From Porogramme epimiltina (taxonomy: Eukaryota > Basidiomycota > Agaricomycetes > Polyporales > Polyporaceae), in NCBI GenBank assembly GCA_900155495.1, contig FTLJ01000655.1, positions 1-46,466 of the forward strand: a DNA stretch of 46,466 nucleotides, given 5' to 3'. Under the pieces are notes generated by a model. It worked only from the letters and a program-made list of their open reading frames with translations, ran no database searches and was not told the origin of the DNA. Made by a program: the position numbers and the translations under genes. Positions 21,410 through 33,000 of the stretch are shown here, in pieces. The number at the start of each line of letters is the position of its first letter. Position 1 is the first letter of the stretch.

Positions 21410-22140
21410 TCAGCGCCGAAATGCAAGTAGCCTGCGGAGACGTAAGAGGAAGGTCTGAATGAGGTACTTGTTTCTCACAGAAGGTTCCACGTGGATGGCA
21501 CGAGGATCATCGGGTTCACCCGGAGCGTCGGGGTATGCCGTAGAATCTATTTTTGACTGCCTACCCCGCGTTCCCCCACCCTGGTCACGATCTCGGCCTT
21601 GTCCGTCTGCTACCAACACCAAGCTGCACAATGCCATATGCTGCAAGATACGAACCATGCTCCTGAAGCTGCGGGCGTCGGGTCTTAGAAAATTCTTACG
21701 TTGTTGAAGTAGTAAGGCTCTGTCTCCAAGTACCTTCGGCCGACCTCACTCTCGGCGGCCAGCTCGTGTGGGGTCTGGTCATGCACCACGGGCAGAACAT
21801 ACGGCCGTGCGACACAGGTGCGGTACTCCGGGGCGAATAGGTTCGCCTACGTGTCTGGTAGCGTAATCAATGTTCTCGAACCCCAGGTTGCTGAAATGTC
21901 GTCATTACAGATATCACTACGACTGTCCGTTGTTCAAAATTCGCGAGCAGTGACGGTGACAATCGCGGTGCTCCATCGACTCCGCCTCGGGGACTCTGAG
22001 TTTTCGAATCACGTCGTTTGAACTCGCCATCCGGGGCAGTGAATGGATAGCAGCGTGGTCCCCAATCCAGATACCATCATCATCGAACCTGTGATAACCT
22101 CGTGCCAAGGCTGTTAGAACACCGTGCACAATGTCTTGGC
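21410..22140 (-). other. Possible uncharacterised gene or gene remnant
   Basis: The minus strand of this stretch gives several short open segments of ordinary protein-like composition: GYHRFDDDGIWIGDHAAIHS (about 22100-22040), an open segment at about 21835-21722 ending RRYLETEPYYFNN next to GTAAGA, and AIHVEPSVRNKYLIQTFL (about 21500-21450). GT/AG signals exist between some of them (GTAAGAATTT at about 21700 and CGCAG at about 21671). I could not assemble one continuous frame, and I recognise no family. It could be a multi-exon hypothetical gene or a decaying copy. Confidence is low. Confidence 0.25.
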
Positions 22141-22700
22141 ATCGACCATCCTACCCTCGGCACATGGTTCTCCCCGTCTCTGTCTTGCGGTCTGCGTCGT
22201 AATTCCGTAGGCAAGTGGCTGTCTGGTTCTCACACCCCCATCTGGCTAATGCAGAGCTAGTCTAGGTCGGCTTGTATATTGCTGCCGCCGCCGCCCAAGT
22301 TTCCTTCTAGAACTTAGCTCTCTCTGGAGTGCTTTCCGAGCGCGGTCACCGGCCATAGACAACCATGAGTACCACGAGGTGATTCGGATACAGCCTGACC
22401 TCCTGCTCGCTACGGATAATTCGAAGTCAGCAGCAGTGAGAGTGGGACACTCGAACAGACTCAGGCCGATGCCTTGACGATCACAATCGCGGGGTCAGTG
22501 CAGACCCTATTGCTTCTCGGGCGTAGTTGATTTCATCAGGACCGTCCAGGTCATGCATGGTTGCCGTTGAGACAGAAAACAGTTCCATGCAGCTCCCGCT
22601 TCGTGGAGTCAGTGCACGCGGGTCCCGGCGATGGGACCTCTCCGCCTAGCGAGCATGCGTTGCCCTTCCCGAAGGTACCCTCCGGCCGATAAACCAACGG

Positions 22701-22708
22701 TATAAAAG
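22701..22708 (+). promoter_or_regulatory. TATA box of the fungalysin gene
   Basis: TATAAAAG lies 128 nt before the ATG at 22836. The sequence between is C/T-rich, as in many strongly expressed fungal genes. The rest of 22141-22700 shows no gene. Confidence 0.55.
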
Positions 22709-22835
22709 CTACCCCACGACAGCAACGGGTTCTCCAGGCGAACTCGTTCCCGTCTTCGCTCCAGACAGACTTTCATCGGTCTCCGTCTCATCCTCCTCCC
22801 GACCCCCCACCCCCGCATTCCGAGCCCTCTCCATC

Positions 22836-24799
22836 ATGTTCGCATTCAACAAGGTCTTTGCATCCGTTTTCCTTGCGGTGCTCTGCGCTGGCTCGGCCTC
22901 TGCGGTCCCCTTCCCCCCCAGCTCCAAGTTCTCGACGCGCCGTTCTCGCGTGATCGGTCGGGACTTCAAGCTTGAGACTTTCCATCCCGAGTCTTCCTTC
23001 GAGGTATGCTTCTAGTCGTTCTGGTCATGTGACTTGTAATACTAACGAACGACTTTCCAGACTTTCGGGTCCGGTATTGATCACCCTCTGTCTAAGCGCG
23101 CCGACGCCTCCATCGAGGATTCGGCGGTAGCTTTCGTGCAGTCGCGTATCAACGCGGACGCGGACGCCGTTAACGTCCACTCGACTCTCGATACCGAGAC
23201 CGCGTCCCACGTCTACGTGAAGCAGACGAAGAACGGCATCCCCATCTCCAACGCCGTCGCCAACGTCGCGTTCAACAAGGACAACAAGGTTGTTGCCTTT
23301 GGCAGCACCTTCATCGACTCGACGAACGTCGCGTCCTCCGATCCGACCGTCGCCGCTGCCGACGCGGTCGCCACTGCGGAGAAGCAGCTAAACGCCACCT
23401 TCGACCAGGAGAACTTCCCCGAGCCGACCCTGGAGTACCTTGTTCAGCAAGATGGCTCCCTCGCTCTTACCCACGTTGTCCAGGTCCGTAACGAGGCAGA
23501 GGGAACCTGGGTCGAGGCGTTTGTCGATGCCCACTCCGGCGACATCGTTTCCATAACCGACTTCGTCGCGAAGGCTTCCGTAAGCACATCCCTCTCTACA
23601 TGCATTTGTCAGCATAGGCTAATTCTTGCGCTCTCCGCAGTACCTCGTCCTCCCCATTCACAAGGAGCTTCCCACTGAGGGCTTTGAGGTCGTCACTGAC
23701 CCTCAGATCGCGGCATCCTCGCCCAATGGCTGGCATACCGGCACTGACACTCAGGGCAACAACGTCCTCGCGTACAAGAGCAGCACCAGTTCGACGACGT
23801 CCGAGTCCGGCTCTGACCTCGTCTTCAACTACCCCATCAGCCTCACCACCGCGCCGACGACCACTGCGAACGTCAACGCCGCCCGCGTGAACGCTTTCTA
23901 CCTCGTCAACATGATCCACGACATCACCTACCAGTACGGCTTCACCGAGACGTCCTTCAACTTCCAGACCGACAACTTCGGCCTCGGCGGCAAGGGCAAC
24001 GACCGCGTCACCGTCTCCGTCCAGGACTCCGCGGGCACCGACAACGCCGACTTCTCGACGCCCCCCGACGGCCAGAGCGGCCACATGCGCATGTTCCTCT
24101 GGGACCTCACCAGCCCTCTGCGCGACGGCGCCATCGAGAACGACATTGTCGCGCACGAGAACACGCACGGTCTCACGAACCGCATGACGGGCGGTGGCAC
24201 TGGCCGCTGCCTTCAGACCACTGAGTCCGGCGGCATGGGTGAGGGCTGGTCAGATGCTTTCGCTGAGTGCGTACATTCATAGTCACTCTGCCGCTCTTCC
24301 GCCGACACTTCTGCCCGTCCACAGCTGGCTCCACCAGACCGAGGACATCGCCGACTACGCGATGGGCCAGTGGGTCATCGGCGACGACCCCGCCGGCATC
24401 CGCTCGCACCCGTATTCGACCAACGCGACCACGAACCCGCTCCGCTACTCCTCGATCAAGACGCTCAACGAGGTGCACAACATCGGCGAGGTGTGGGCGA
24501 ACATGCTGCACAACGTGCTCGGCGCGCTCGTCGGCGTGCACGGCTTCGACGCGGGCGCGGTCACGGACGCGACGTCCACCGCGGGCAACGCCGTCTACTT
24601 CCACCTCTTCGTCGACGCGCTCGCGCTCCAGCCGTGCAACCCCACGTTCGTGAACGCGCGCGACGCGTGGATCCAGGCCGACGCGAACCGGTACGGCGGC
24701 GTGAACAAGTGCACGCTCTGGAACGCGTTCGCGAGCAAGGGGCTTGGCGTCAACGCGAAGAGCTTCGTTGACGACAGCACGGTCCCGAGCGACTGCTAG
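22836..24799 (+). CDS. Fungalysin, secreted M36 metallopeptidase
   Basis: The proposed CDS is 22836..23003, 23061..23579, 23641..24266, 24325..24799, giving 595 aa. Fungalysins are extracellular zinc endopeptidases made as preproenzymes. Residues 1-22 form a signal peptide (VFLAVLCAGSASA). An FTP/PepSY-type propeptide follows to about residue 215 (HVYVKQTKNGIPISNA, WVEAFVDAHSGDIVSI). The catalytic domain has VNMIHDITYQYGF, the zinc motif HENTH (401-405) with E402 as the expected base, and a third zinc ligand E430 in MGEGWSDAFAE. The core ends with YGGVNKCTLWNAFASKGLG and a C-terminal Cys, as is usual. The last intron splits AE|DWLHQ inside the active-site region in a manner common to the family. 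The frame is intact and strongly biased towards C/G-ending codons, suggesting high expression. Role: protein degradation outside the cell for nitrogen supply. Confidence 0.95.
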
Positions 24800-25144
24800 A
24801 CGCGTTCTCCTCTCTTTGTAGGTACATATTGGGGTGGATTAGGTTAGAAGCTCATGACTGTTGTACACGTGTATACGTATACCCCTCACCACGGCTTTGG
24901 CATGCAATCCGACGACTTTTCACGCTCTCCTGAATCACCGGGTGGCATGCTTGCACCAAATACCCGGGAAAGTCGGGGCACCCAGATGTTGCCCAGCCCT
25001 GACGATCCTCGTGATAAAATGATGGATGCGGCTCCGAGATCTGCGACGCGCAGGTCTGGACTTCTCCTACGGCGTTCTCGACGGACGCAAGTATCAGACA
25101 AAATATAACATCGTATTGCCCTCCGGTGACATCTCGCGGGCACC
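24800..25144. other. Convergent 3' spacer
   Basis: These 345 nt separate the 3' ends of the fungalysin gene (+) and the first ICMT-like gene (-). No gene is seen. Short frames on both strands lack motifs. Confidence 0.5.
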
Positions 25145-26002
25145 TCACCAAACATACGGAATGAGCCGATACGGCGTCCTCTTCGCCCACGCCTCCCACT
25201 CCTCCCCGAACTCCTCCCTCAGCATCTCGTCCTCCTGCTTTGTCCTCCCCACCATCCCGAACGAGACCGCAGCAATGTGAAGCAGGCACACCACGCCCGC
25301 CGCGCGCCCGAGGAACGTCCGCCCCAGCCCAGAGGCGCCAAAGAGCGAGCCGCGATCGAAGCAGAGCACGGCGGGCCCGAAAATCATGAGGAAGTATCCC
25401 GTGTACGCGGGGTGCCTCACGATCGCGTACGGGCCGCTGGTGACGAGCGAGTGCGACGCGTGCAGGCCGACGGCCCAGACGAAGAAGCGCCCGAGCGCGT
25501 GGTGGCACGCGACGCGCAGCGCACCGCCCGCGAGCGAGAGCGAGAGGCCCGCGAAGGCGTAGGGGGAGAGGCGGAGGGGTGCGGCGGCGGAGAGGATGCG
25601 CGCGGGAGGGGAGGGGAGGCTCGCGGCGACGAGGAGCGCGGCTTCGGTGAGCGCGAGGGCGCCGAGCGCGTACTGGGTGCGACGTGGCGATCGTGGTGAT
25701 TCGCGGGATGCGCGCGCCAGGGACAGGGGGGCGGGGGGATCGGGGGATCGACAGGGCGATAAGCGCGATGATGCGAAGCCGCCGGGGACGACACTCACTT
25801 TCTCGATCGCCGCCAGGGCGATTTGAACAGGCGTTGTTTTCGTGAGCCAATCTTTCCCGCTCGCCTTTGGGCCTTTCTTCAGTGGTGGCGCCTTGTTCGT
25901 AGGCGGTGTCATGCCATAGTAGTTGTACACGGTCCACGATACTAGGAGGGGGACCTTGACCAGCGTCGTTGATAAGGCAGGAGTGTAGCCTACAAGGAAC
26001 AT
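25145..26002 (-). CDS. Isoprenylcysteine carboxyl methyltransferase-like protein, copy 1
   Basis: The proposed CDS is complement(25145..25672, 25799..26002), 243 aa. ICMT enzymes are ER membrane proteins that methylate the C-terminal prenylcysteine of CaaX proteins such as Ras, Rho and, in basidiomycetes, mating pheromones. The signature C-terminal region is clear: SGPYAIVRHPAYTGYFLM, then KQEDEMLREEFGEEWEAW and KRTPYRLIPYVW. Several hydrophobic segments occur (about 5-30, 75-95, 100-125, 150-170, 185-210). The intron (126 nt) is a multiple of three and has no in-frame stop, so its retention would give a 285-aa form. A TATAAA box is at 26086-26091 (complement). The neighbour at 26672-27450 is a paralogue on the same strand. 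It may be a housekeeping ICMT or a lineage-expanded relative with another small substrate; the sequence cannot decide. Confidence 0.85.
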   Translation of the reverse strand: MFLVGYTPALSTTLVKVPLLVSWTVYNYYGMTPPTNKAPPLKKGPKASGKDWLTKTTPVQIALAAIEKVSVVPGGFASSRLSPCRSPDPPAPLSLARASRESPRSPRRTQYALGALALTEAALLVAASLPSPPARILSAAAPLRLSPYAFAGLSLSLAGGALRVACHHALGRFFVWAVGLHASHSLVTSGPYAIVRHPAYTGYFLMIFGPAVLCFDRGSLFGASGLGRTFLGRAAGVVCLLHIAAVSFGMVGRTKQEDEMLREEFGEEWEAWAKRTPYRLIPYVW

Positions 26003-26671
26003 CGTGAGTCGTGATTTGAGAGAGTAGGTGGGGGCGTGTCGTCGTAGATAGGTCGTAACGGTGTTGCCCTGGTATGTGGCTCACCTTTATAATCGTAGGC
26101 TTATGCCCAGACTCCATAAGCAGGGAAGACCAACTCGCGGTGCCCGGCGTTCCTCCCTCCGCCGAGGGTCGGTTGCATGTTCGATAGCGTACCCCGCCAT
26201 CAACGCGAATATGTTGTGCCGGTGATGCGCCCCCTCACGCGGGATCATCGAGCACACACGTCAGCCCACTGTGCCAAAAGTGTTCGTGTGGAGCTGTGCG
26301 AGAGCTAGCGTGCCTGGAATGCCTCCAGCCTTGGTACGGTACTTATTACTTCGAAAGGTATGGTTGAACACATGGCAGTACTTCTGGCTGTTCCTACAAG
26401 CGCTCTATGTAGACGTGAATATCACCTATCTGAGGCATTGAGGCCCGGTCGCCCTGATGTTTGTGGGTCCTTGCTTGACGGGAACACTCCAGCCCAAGCT
26501 CGGCGGACGCGTCTCTGGAGTCCGGGGCCTCGAGGCTTATGTGAACTCACTAGAACTTGACATCTGCTCACGAAAGCATCATATCTTCCGTACGGGATAC
26601 ACGCTCGGATCTACAAGGACCTTGATTGCAGTGAGCATAATATAAGATCCTTGCAGAACGGCGCCCTTACC
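26003..26671 (-). promoter_or_regulatory. Spacer between the two ICMT-like genes
   Basis: This contains the promoter of copy 1 (TATAAA in complement at 26086-26091, about 85 nt upstream of its ATG) and the 3' flank of copy 2. The rest shows no gene. Confidence 0.5.
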
Positions 26672-27450
26672 TTAGTAAACGAAGGGAATTAGTCGATACG
26701 GTGTCCTCTTTGCCCACTTGTCCCATTGAGTCCCGAATTCCTTCCTTAGAAGACCGTCCTCGCGCCCCATACGCATCAACAAGCTCGGCGTCACGCTCAA
26801 AGAGTGAATAAGTACCGCGCCTGCGGCTACCTTCCCCACGGGGGTATTTCCCAGACTTGCTACCGTGAAATACGAGTTTGGTCCAAAGAGCAACAAAAGG
26901 TTTCCGGCTGCCATGAGAAGCCACCCGGTGTAGCTGGGATGTCGCACGATAGCGTATGGCCCGCTCGTGATGAGTTCATGATTGCGTTGTACAGTGACTT
27001 GCCAGGTAAAAAATTGCCGGAGTGCATGGTGACACCAAATACGAATGAGGCTGCCCGCAGTCGCGAGAATGCAGCCTGCGGCAGAGAGGCGAGTGAGTCG
27101 AAGGGCCGCAAGCGAGGTTGACGCGGGGAGGAGGGTAGATAGAATTCGTTGAGAAACTGGGGGTGGAAGACGGTCTGCGAGGAGGATAATCGCCTCGGCC
27201 ATCGAGAGACCGCACATAGTATACTGTCATTTGTACTCAGAAATGAAGCGGACAAAAGAGAAGGAAGACCAGTTAAGCTTACCTTCACGACCGCTGCTAC
27301 AATAAATTGAATGCGTATCGTCTGAGTGAGGTAGTCGCGTTCTTTCGTCTCTTCCGGTGCAAGTTTAGTAGGAGGGGCCAGCGCACGGTAGAGGCATGCG
27401 GCATGGGATAGAAGGAGTGGGACTTTCAACAGCGTACTGGGAAGGGGCAT
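26672..27450 (-). CDS. Isoprenylcysteine carboxyl methyltransferase-like protein, copy 2
   Basis: The proposed CDS is complement(26672..27223, 27283..27450), 239 aa. It shares the whole layout of copy 1: N-terminal hydrophobic KVPLLLSHAACLYRALAPPT, IQFIVAAVVK at the exon end, MCGLSMAEAIILLADRLPPP, IWCHHALRQFFTW, SGPYAIVRHPSYTGWLLM and the closing REDGLLRKEFGTQWDKWAKR then TPYRLIPFVY. The single intron is at the homologous position in both copies (after ...AIEK and ...AVVK), but here it is 59 nt and would break the frame if retained. Codon use is less GC-biased than in copy 1, suggesting lower expression or faster drift. Substrate is unknown; the RHPxYxG and RTPYRLIP motifs are intact, so it is likely active. 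Confidence 0.84.
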
Positions 27451-28292
27451 TGTGAACGATGAGCGAGGCGTATGCGCAAATGAAAGGATTGTCTTGTTAA
27501 TATACTACGTAAATGCTGACTCTATGCGACTAAGGTCCCCGGGTTTGAATATAGCATCGCAGCTGCATGCTGCTCTCCAACCTGCGCGCTGATAGCACAT
27601 ATGTGTTCTCACGTGTACTGCGTAAACATGTCAGCTGCGATCGCTCCTGAGTCAGATTGACAGCCTTATTAGAACTCTTACGAGACGAATGTCAAAGCAT
27701 GGGACCCAAGATATATATTCTGTGTGAAATAGGCAGGCGGTCGTCAGAAGTACACGCTCGAGTGACTTCTCATAATTTGTGTGGAGCCTTGAAAGTTCGC
27801 ACTCTGGAAGCTTGATGTGTTTGAATGGCATAACGCATTTTATTAAATCAATGCCATGTCGTCGAAGTGCAAAGTGCCAGAGATTGCGCGGGTAGCTGTT
27901 GAGAGCAGAGATTGAACAGAAGAAAATCAGAGAGTTCGGATCGGGTCATTGACGATGCCACCATAGGCGCCTTTTTCCACGTGGCTACTAGCGATACTGG
28001 AAGTCTCCGATCTCTTGGGACGGTAAGTAGTAGTCACCGATGCTGAGGGTCGAAATCGGATCAGCTGGTCTGTCGACTTATGTGGGGAAAGTTATAGGAG
28101 AACAGAGTTGGGGCTAACAGCATGAACGAGTTATAGGTATAGTTGCGTGTCGGACGGGCTGCTTCACATAGCACATCAACAGTGATTATTATTCACGGTT
28201 GGGGGAACTACTCCTTCCATTCACGAGCTGTTAGCTACAAGTTGACCAGAGACATCATCTCAGCATTCATTTTCAATAGGGCAACAGAGCCT
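27451..28292. other. AT-richer intergenic region
   Basis: About 840 nt between the start of ICMT copy 2 and the 3' end of the first GST gene. It is AT-richer than the surrounding genes, with a TATATATTC run at about 27710-27719. No gene or recognisable repeat is seen; part must be the promoter of ICMT copy 2. Confidence 0.45.
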
Positions 28293-29195
28293 CTAAGCCT
28301 TGCCCGCCTTCAGAACTCTCTCGATGCCCTCCAAGATCTTCGTGACCACGTCCTTCTGCTCAACGCCACCATTAGCGTAGTTTAGTTATAACTCAACCAC
28401 TACGTACCTCGTCCCAAGTCTTGACCACGCTCTCCCGCGCGAGGTTCGCCTCGAGGTACCGCTTCAGCCGCGGCGACTCGAGCGCAGCGAATCCCCGCGC
28501 CGGCTCGCCCGACTGCATGCTAGGCGGCTGTGCCTTAAACATCGCGCGCATGCGCAGAAAGAGCGGCACCACCGCGGCATCGGCGATGCTCCACTGCTCG
28601 CCCAGCACAAACTCGCCCTCCACAGGGAGCATGCCCTCCAGCTCCGTGAGCGCGGCGAGGAGGGGGTCGAGGTTTGTGCGCCCGAGGATGGCAGGGATGA
28701 ATGTGGTCGTCAGCTTCGTCTCCACGACGTTCATGAAGAGCCGCGCCTTGGCGCGCAGGGCGGGAGAGGCGGGCAGGAGGCAGTGGGTGGTGTCGAGGTC
28801 GGCCAGGAATTCGAGGATAATCAAGGACTCTGGGGTACCAAACATCTCAGGCGAAGGTTCCTCGCCGGGGTGCAATTCGCCACCCCCATATACAAGGTAT
28901 GGGATCTAGAGACGAATTTCGGGAAAATAATCGATCAGCCCGGCCCTGTGAGGGATGTTTGAGAGACCTCACCCTTCCGGCAGAGTACACTTTCTCCGCA
29001 TACCAGGCGGGCTTATTGCTGAGATCAATATCGATGATCTTATACTCGGCCCCGATTTCTTCCAACGCGATGCAGACGCGGTGGCTGAAGGGTGAGTACT
29101 GAGATCGTGTTCAGTTGTTTGTCCCTCGGGCAAAGTTAGGCCAGAGAGCTTACTGTGGAAGTGTAGAGAGTAATGTTTTGAAGTTCCTTGCTCAT
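28293..29195 (-). CDS. Glutathione S-transferase, array member 1
   Basis: The proposed CDS is complement(28293..28355, 28408..28905, 28973..29098, 29154..29195), 242 aa. GSTs conjugate or reduce substrates with glutathione in the cytosol, giving detoxification and redox functions. The N-terminal thioredoxin-like domain shows ITLYTSTYSPFSHRVCIALEE, WYAEKVYSAGR, the cis-Pro segment IPYLVYGGG, and ESLIILEFLADL for glutathione gamma-glutamyl contact. The all-alpha C-terminal domain includes LPVEGEFVLGEQWSIADAAV. At the position used by omega-class GSTs for the catalytic Cys this protein has Tyr15, with Ser19 three residues further on. The first intron falls exactly before Tyr15. A TATAAAG box on this strand lies at 29275-29281 (complement). 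Paralogues at 35308-36204 and 36928-37808 share almost the same exon sizes. Confidence 0.87.
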
Positions 29196-30056
29196 TTTTG
29201 GTGGGAATGTTCAGCTGCGAGTGAGGGTGAATGGTCTTGTTGCTGGGCGCCTCGCCCTTCCGCGGTCCCTATCGCTTTATACGCCGTCGCCAGCACTCGC
29301 CGCACCCGTCGCTCCCACAACCCATGACCAAGCAACGACTTGAAGAACGGTAGCGATTCGCCAAAGGAAGACCGAGGATGTCGGCGAGCCTCGACTTGCT
29401 ATTCGGAATTGTTGATAAAGGAGAGGCTTCAAGCGGGCGCGGACCGACGCCTGCCACACGTACGACTGGAACCGGATATGTGTTAGTCATCATAGCCATG
29501 CCGTCCATCGGATTTAAAGGTGTATTCCACGACTCACGGCGTATATCAGATACGTCAGATAGTGCAGTTACCTGTAGATTTCTAAACGTGGGGGTGAAAC
29601 AGCGAAGGCGACGCGCAGAGGCGCCTTCGATGCAATTTGTAAGCTTCTGCAGGAGCGCAGCAGTGATACTGTAGAACTCACATTGAGTCTGTTCGAGATT
29701 TCTGTCAGCTGAAGCGCCGGCGTGCATGATTGTCGTCAAGAACTAAACAGAAAGTGAGCAAAACTTTCCAAGACACATCCCTATGGTTTAATGTCGGTGA
29801 ATCCATCTACTATCACTGACTTCCTGTGATTCTCCACTCGAGATTTCATCCCAGACAAACGTTAAGACATTGAGTAGACGACATTATCTATAGACAAACA
29901 TCAAGGCGACACAACGAGCGGCACCAATCGTTATAGTCCATCCGCGCGCACCGGGTACGTGATACACCTCCGCCGCCGCCGCCGTGTCGTTTTGTCGCGT
30001 TCGGCACCGCGCCATCGCCACTTTGCCTCCGCGAAACCTGACGCCGCCCCAGCTGA
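29196..30056. other. Spacer between GST 1 and SEC31
   Basis: It holds the GST 1 promoter (TATA at 29275-29281, complement) and the SEC31 3' flank. A minus-strand frame at 29269-29739 (156 codons) overlaps this TATA box, has no domain and no family resemblance, and is not called. Confidence 0.5.
29275..29281 (-). promoter_or_regulatory. TATA box of GST array member 1
   Basis: On the minus strand this reads TATAAAG, 79 nt upstream of the ATG at 29195. Confidence 0.55.
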
Positions 30057-33000
30057 TCACAGCCGGACGATCAGCTGCTTAATGCCCGACATCCAGAGGC
30101 CGATGTCGTCCGTGAGCGATCCTCTCGTGAGAAGATCCATATGGATCGCCATCGCCGCGTCGCGATCGTGTGCGTCCATGGCTGCAGGTGAAACAGTCAG
30201 TGACTCAGCTTTGCATCCACCAAGCGTCACTGCGCACCTCGCGAAAGAACCAAGAGCTGCTCGCACACGGGCTTCGACAGCGTCTCGCAATTGAGCGCAT
30301 CAAACAGCGGGCTGATTCGCCTCTCAAGGTCATCTACGAGCCGTCTCTGCTGGGGCTTCAAGAGTCGACGTGGTCAATGTCTCGCGCACAGGGTACAAGA
30401 ACAAGGCACTTACAGGCGTCACCTGCTTGAGTTGCTCAAGCTGCCCAGAGATGACCTGGAAGACGGGGCGGAGTTCCTCTGGTATATGACTCCGGTCGCC
30501 AGGGGCTGGATGATCGCAAAACTCGATGAGCACCTCAAGTCGTCTCGTAGGTGATAGATGACTTACGGTACTTAGGCGCAGGCGGACCCGGCTTTGCGCG
30601 GGGCGGCGCGGGCGCGCCTCCGGGTGTCCCACCACGGGGCGGACCGCCAGGAGGACCGCCGGCGGGCGGGTGACCCATAGGCGGAGGCGGCATGCCCGGC
30701 CCTCCCTGGGGCGGCGCGAACTGCTGCTGCGCTTGTGGCGGCGGACCATACGGGCCTGGTTGCTGTTGCCCTTGAGGAGGAGCATACGGACCTGTTGGAG
30801 GCGGAGCGCCGGGGCCTTGCTGCTGCTGGGGTGACATGACGCCGTAGGGGCCGGGAGGAGCACCAGGACCGCCGGGCGGCGGGTATGGTGCGTGACCATG
30901 AGGCGGAGGAGGCGCCTGCCCAGGGAGCGGGCCTCCGCCGGGCGCGCCGAACTGGCTAGGAGGCGAACGCATCATACCGGGACCAGGGGGACCTTGTGGA
31001 GGGGGGCCGGCAGGAATACGCTGGGGAGGAGGAGCCATGTGACCTTGAGGAGGGCCGGGAGGGCCTGACGGGGGACGCGCGTGAGGCGGGTAAGGAGCCG
31101 CACCAGGTCCGCCAGGGGGCGGGGGTCCACGCTGACCTTGTGGTGGTGGGGGCGCGCGCTGCTGAACGCTTCCCGGGCGGGGCGGCGGGGGAAGATTGCC
31201 TGGCGGCGGAGACTGGCCGTACGGCATCGAGACGGGAGAGGGCGCGTTCGGGAAGGGAGACGTGATCGCGGCCGGTTTTGCAGGGTTCGTGATGGCGGGT
31301 GTTCGTCTCTGCTGGAGCGCCGCGGGCGCATCGTTCCATCCACCGTTGTCGCGTTTGATGGGCGGGCCTTGAGGGGGCGGAGCGAGTGGAGGTGCGGACG
31401 GTGTGGAAGTCGCACCGCGACCGGGAGGGGGCGGCGGCGGGATAGCGGGTTGTTGAGGCTGCGGCTGTGCAGGTCCGCGATAGTACGAGTTGTATCCGGG
31501 ACCGCCAGCCTGATACGACTGCTGCGGCTGAGGCTGCTGAGCAGGAGGCATAGGCGGTGCGTACGGGTTCGAGGCCTGGGAAGCCACAGGCGGAGCATAC
31601 GGATTGGTGCTCTGGGCGATGGCAGGTTGCCCAGCAGGAACATAGGGCTCATACACAGAGCTGCTCGTCGTGGCCTGGCTGATCGTCTGCGACTGCTGAG
31701 GGACGCTATATTGACCATACCCGTAGACAGAGCTGGTCGATGCGACCGGAGCAGCCTTGGCGGGAACAGCAGGAACAGCGCCGAGAGACGCGTTCCGAAC
31801 CGGCGTCACGTTGGCAGCCTTGAGAAGGCGTTCGCGCCCCACGGTGAAGTCGTACGGGGACCCTGACGCGCCGTTGTACTCCGCCGGAACGAGTTTGAGG
31901 AAGGCGACCGCCTCCTTCACAAGCGCCTGGGCCGAGAGGAGATCGGCGTACTCGAAATAGCGGTCGTACAGGCCCGAGAGCTTGTATGCACGGCTTGCGG
32001 CGTCCACCTCCGGCGTAAGGTGGAGGTCGTCGTCGACGTAGTTGATCGCCTTGCGGAATACCGTGACCTTCTCGATGAAGGTTTGGAGAGCGAGTGCGTG
32101 CGCAGTGTACAGGGAGCCGTCGACTAGGCCCTCACCCTCGACCAAACGCTTCTCTTCCTCGGCCAGCTCTTCGATCCAGATGTTGACCAGTCGCTCCAGA
32201 CGACCCGCGGCAAGGTATGTAAGCGTCGCATTCCGGCGGAGCTCAGTTGCCTTCTCCGCCGCATCGGGTGCACCGGAGGCCTTGACAACGTTGGACTGGA
32301 ACTCGAGACGCTGACCAAGCTGCTCCGCCAGTCCCGAAAACTCGTCTGCGCTTGCGAAAGTGCACACCACTACAAAGATCTCCTGCCACTCCTGGAGGTC
32401 CGCATTCTGGACGATGTCGTCAAGGTCGTTGGTGACGATCGACTGGAAGAGACGGAGGTAAGGGAACGCGGTCGTACGGCGCTCGAAGTAGGCCTTCTGT
32501 GTCTTCGCGAGGAGCTCAGGTCCGCCCTTGACAGCGAGGAGGATAGCGTCCGCGAATCGGTCAGCGGATAAGCAGAGCGACACGGCGGACTCGAAGTCGC
32601 CGAGGACGAGCGCCTTCGTTACGAGACGGTCGGTTTCGGACTCGTCGGCGGGGTAAATCTTGAACGTGTTGTTCTTGAGCGCGTCCGAAGCGACCGAGGA
32701 CGGGCGCGAGCCAATCGTCGCTGCCACCGAAGAATCGAGGGGGTAGTTGTGGTGCGGAACCAGGATGTTGTCGTCTTCGGTCGACCGCGCCGTCCCGATG
32801 CTGCCAAAGAAGTCCGCCGCGGCGTCGCCTTGAGGAGTGCCGATGGCGTTGTCGTCGCCGAAGAGGCTCGGAGCAGTCGTCGTGGACTCGCCGTCAGCCT
32901 GGCGTGTAGTGCCAGTCGCGTCCGAAGCCCCACCAGCACTGACTTCTGAAGGCGTTTGCTCTGCCGCCAACGCTGCGCTATCGAGTCCCTCTTCACCCTC

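Noticed and set aside
24852..26117. A 421-codon minus-strand frame
   Set aside because: It overlaps ICMT copy 1 in another frame and is Arg/Pro-rich; the correct frame has the RHPxYxG motif.
29269..29739. A 156-codon minus-strand frame upstream of GST 1
   Set aside because: It overlaps the likely TATA box of GST 1, lacks a family resemblance, and intron models would need introns below 40 nt.
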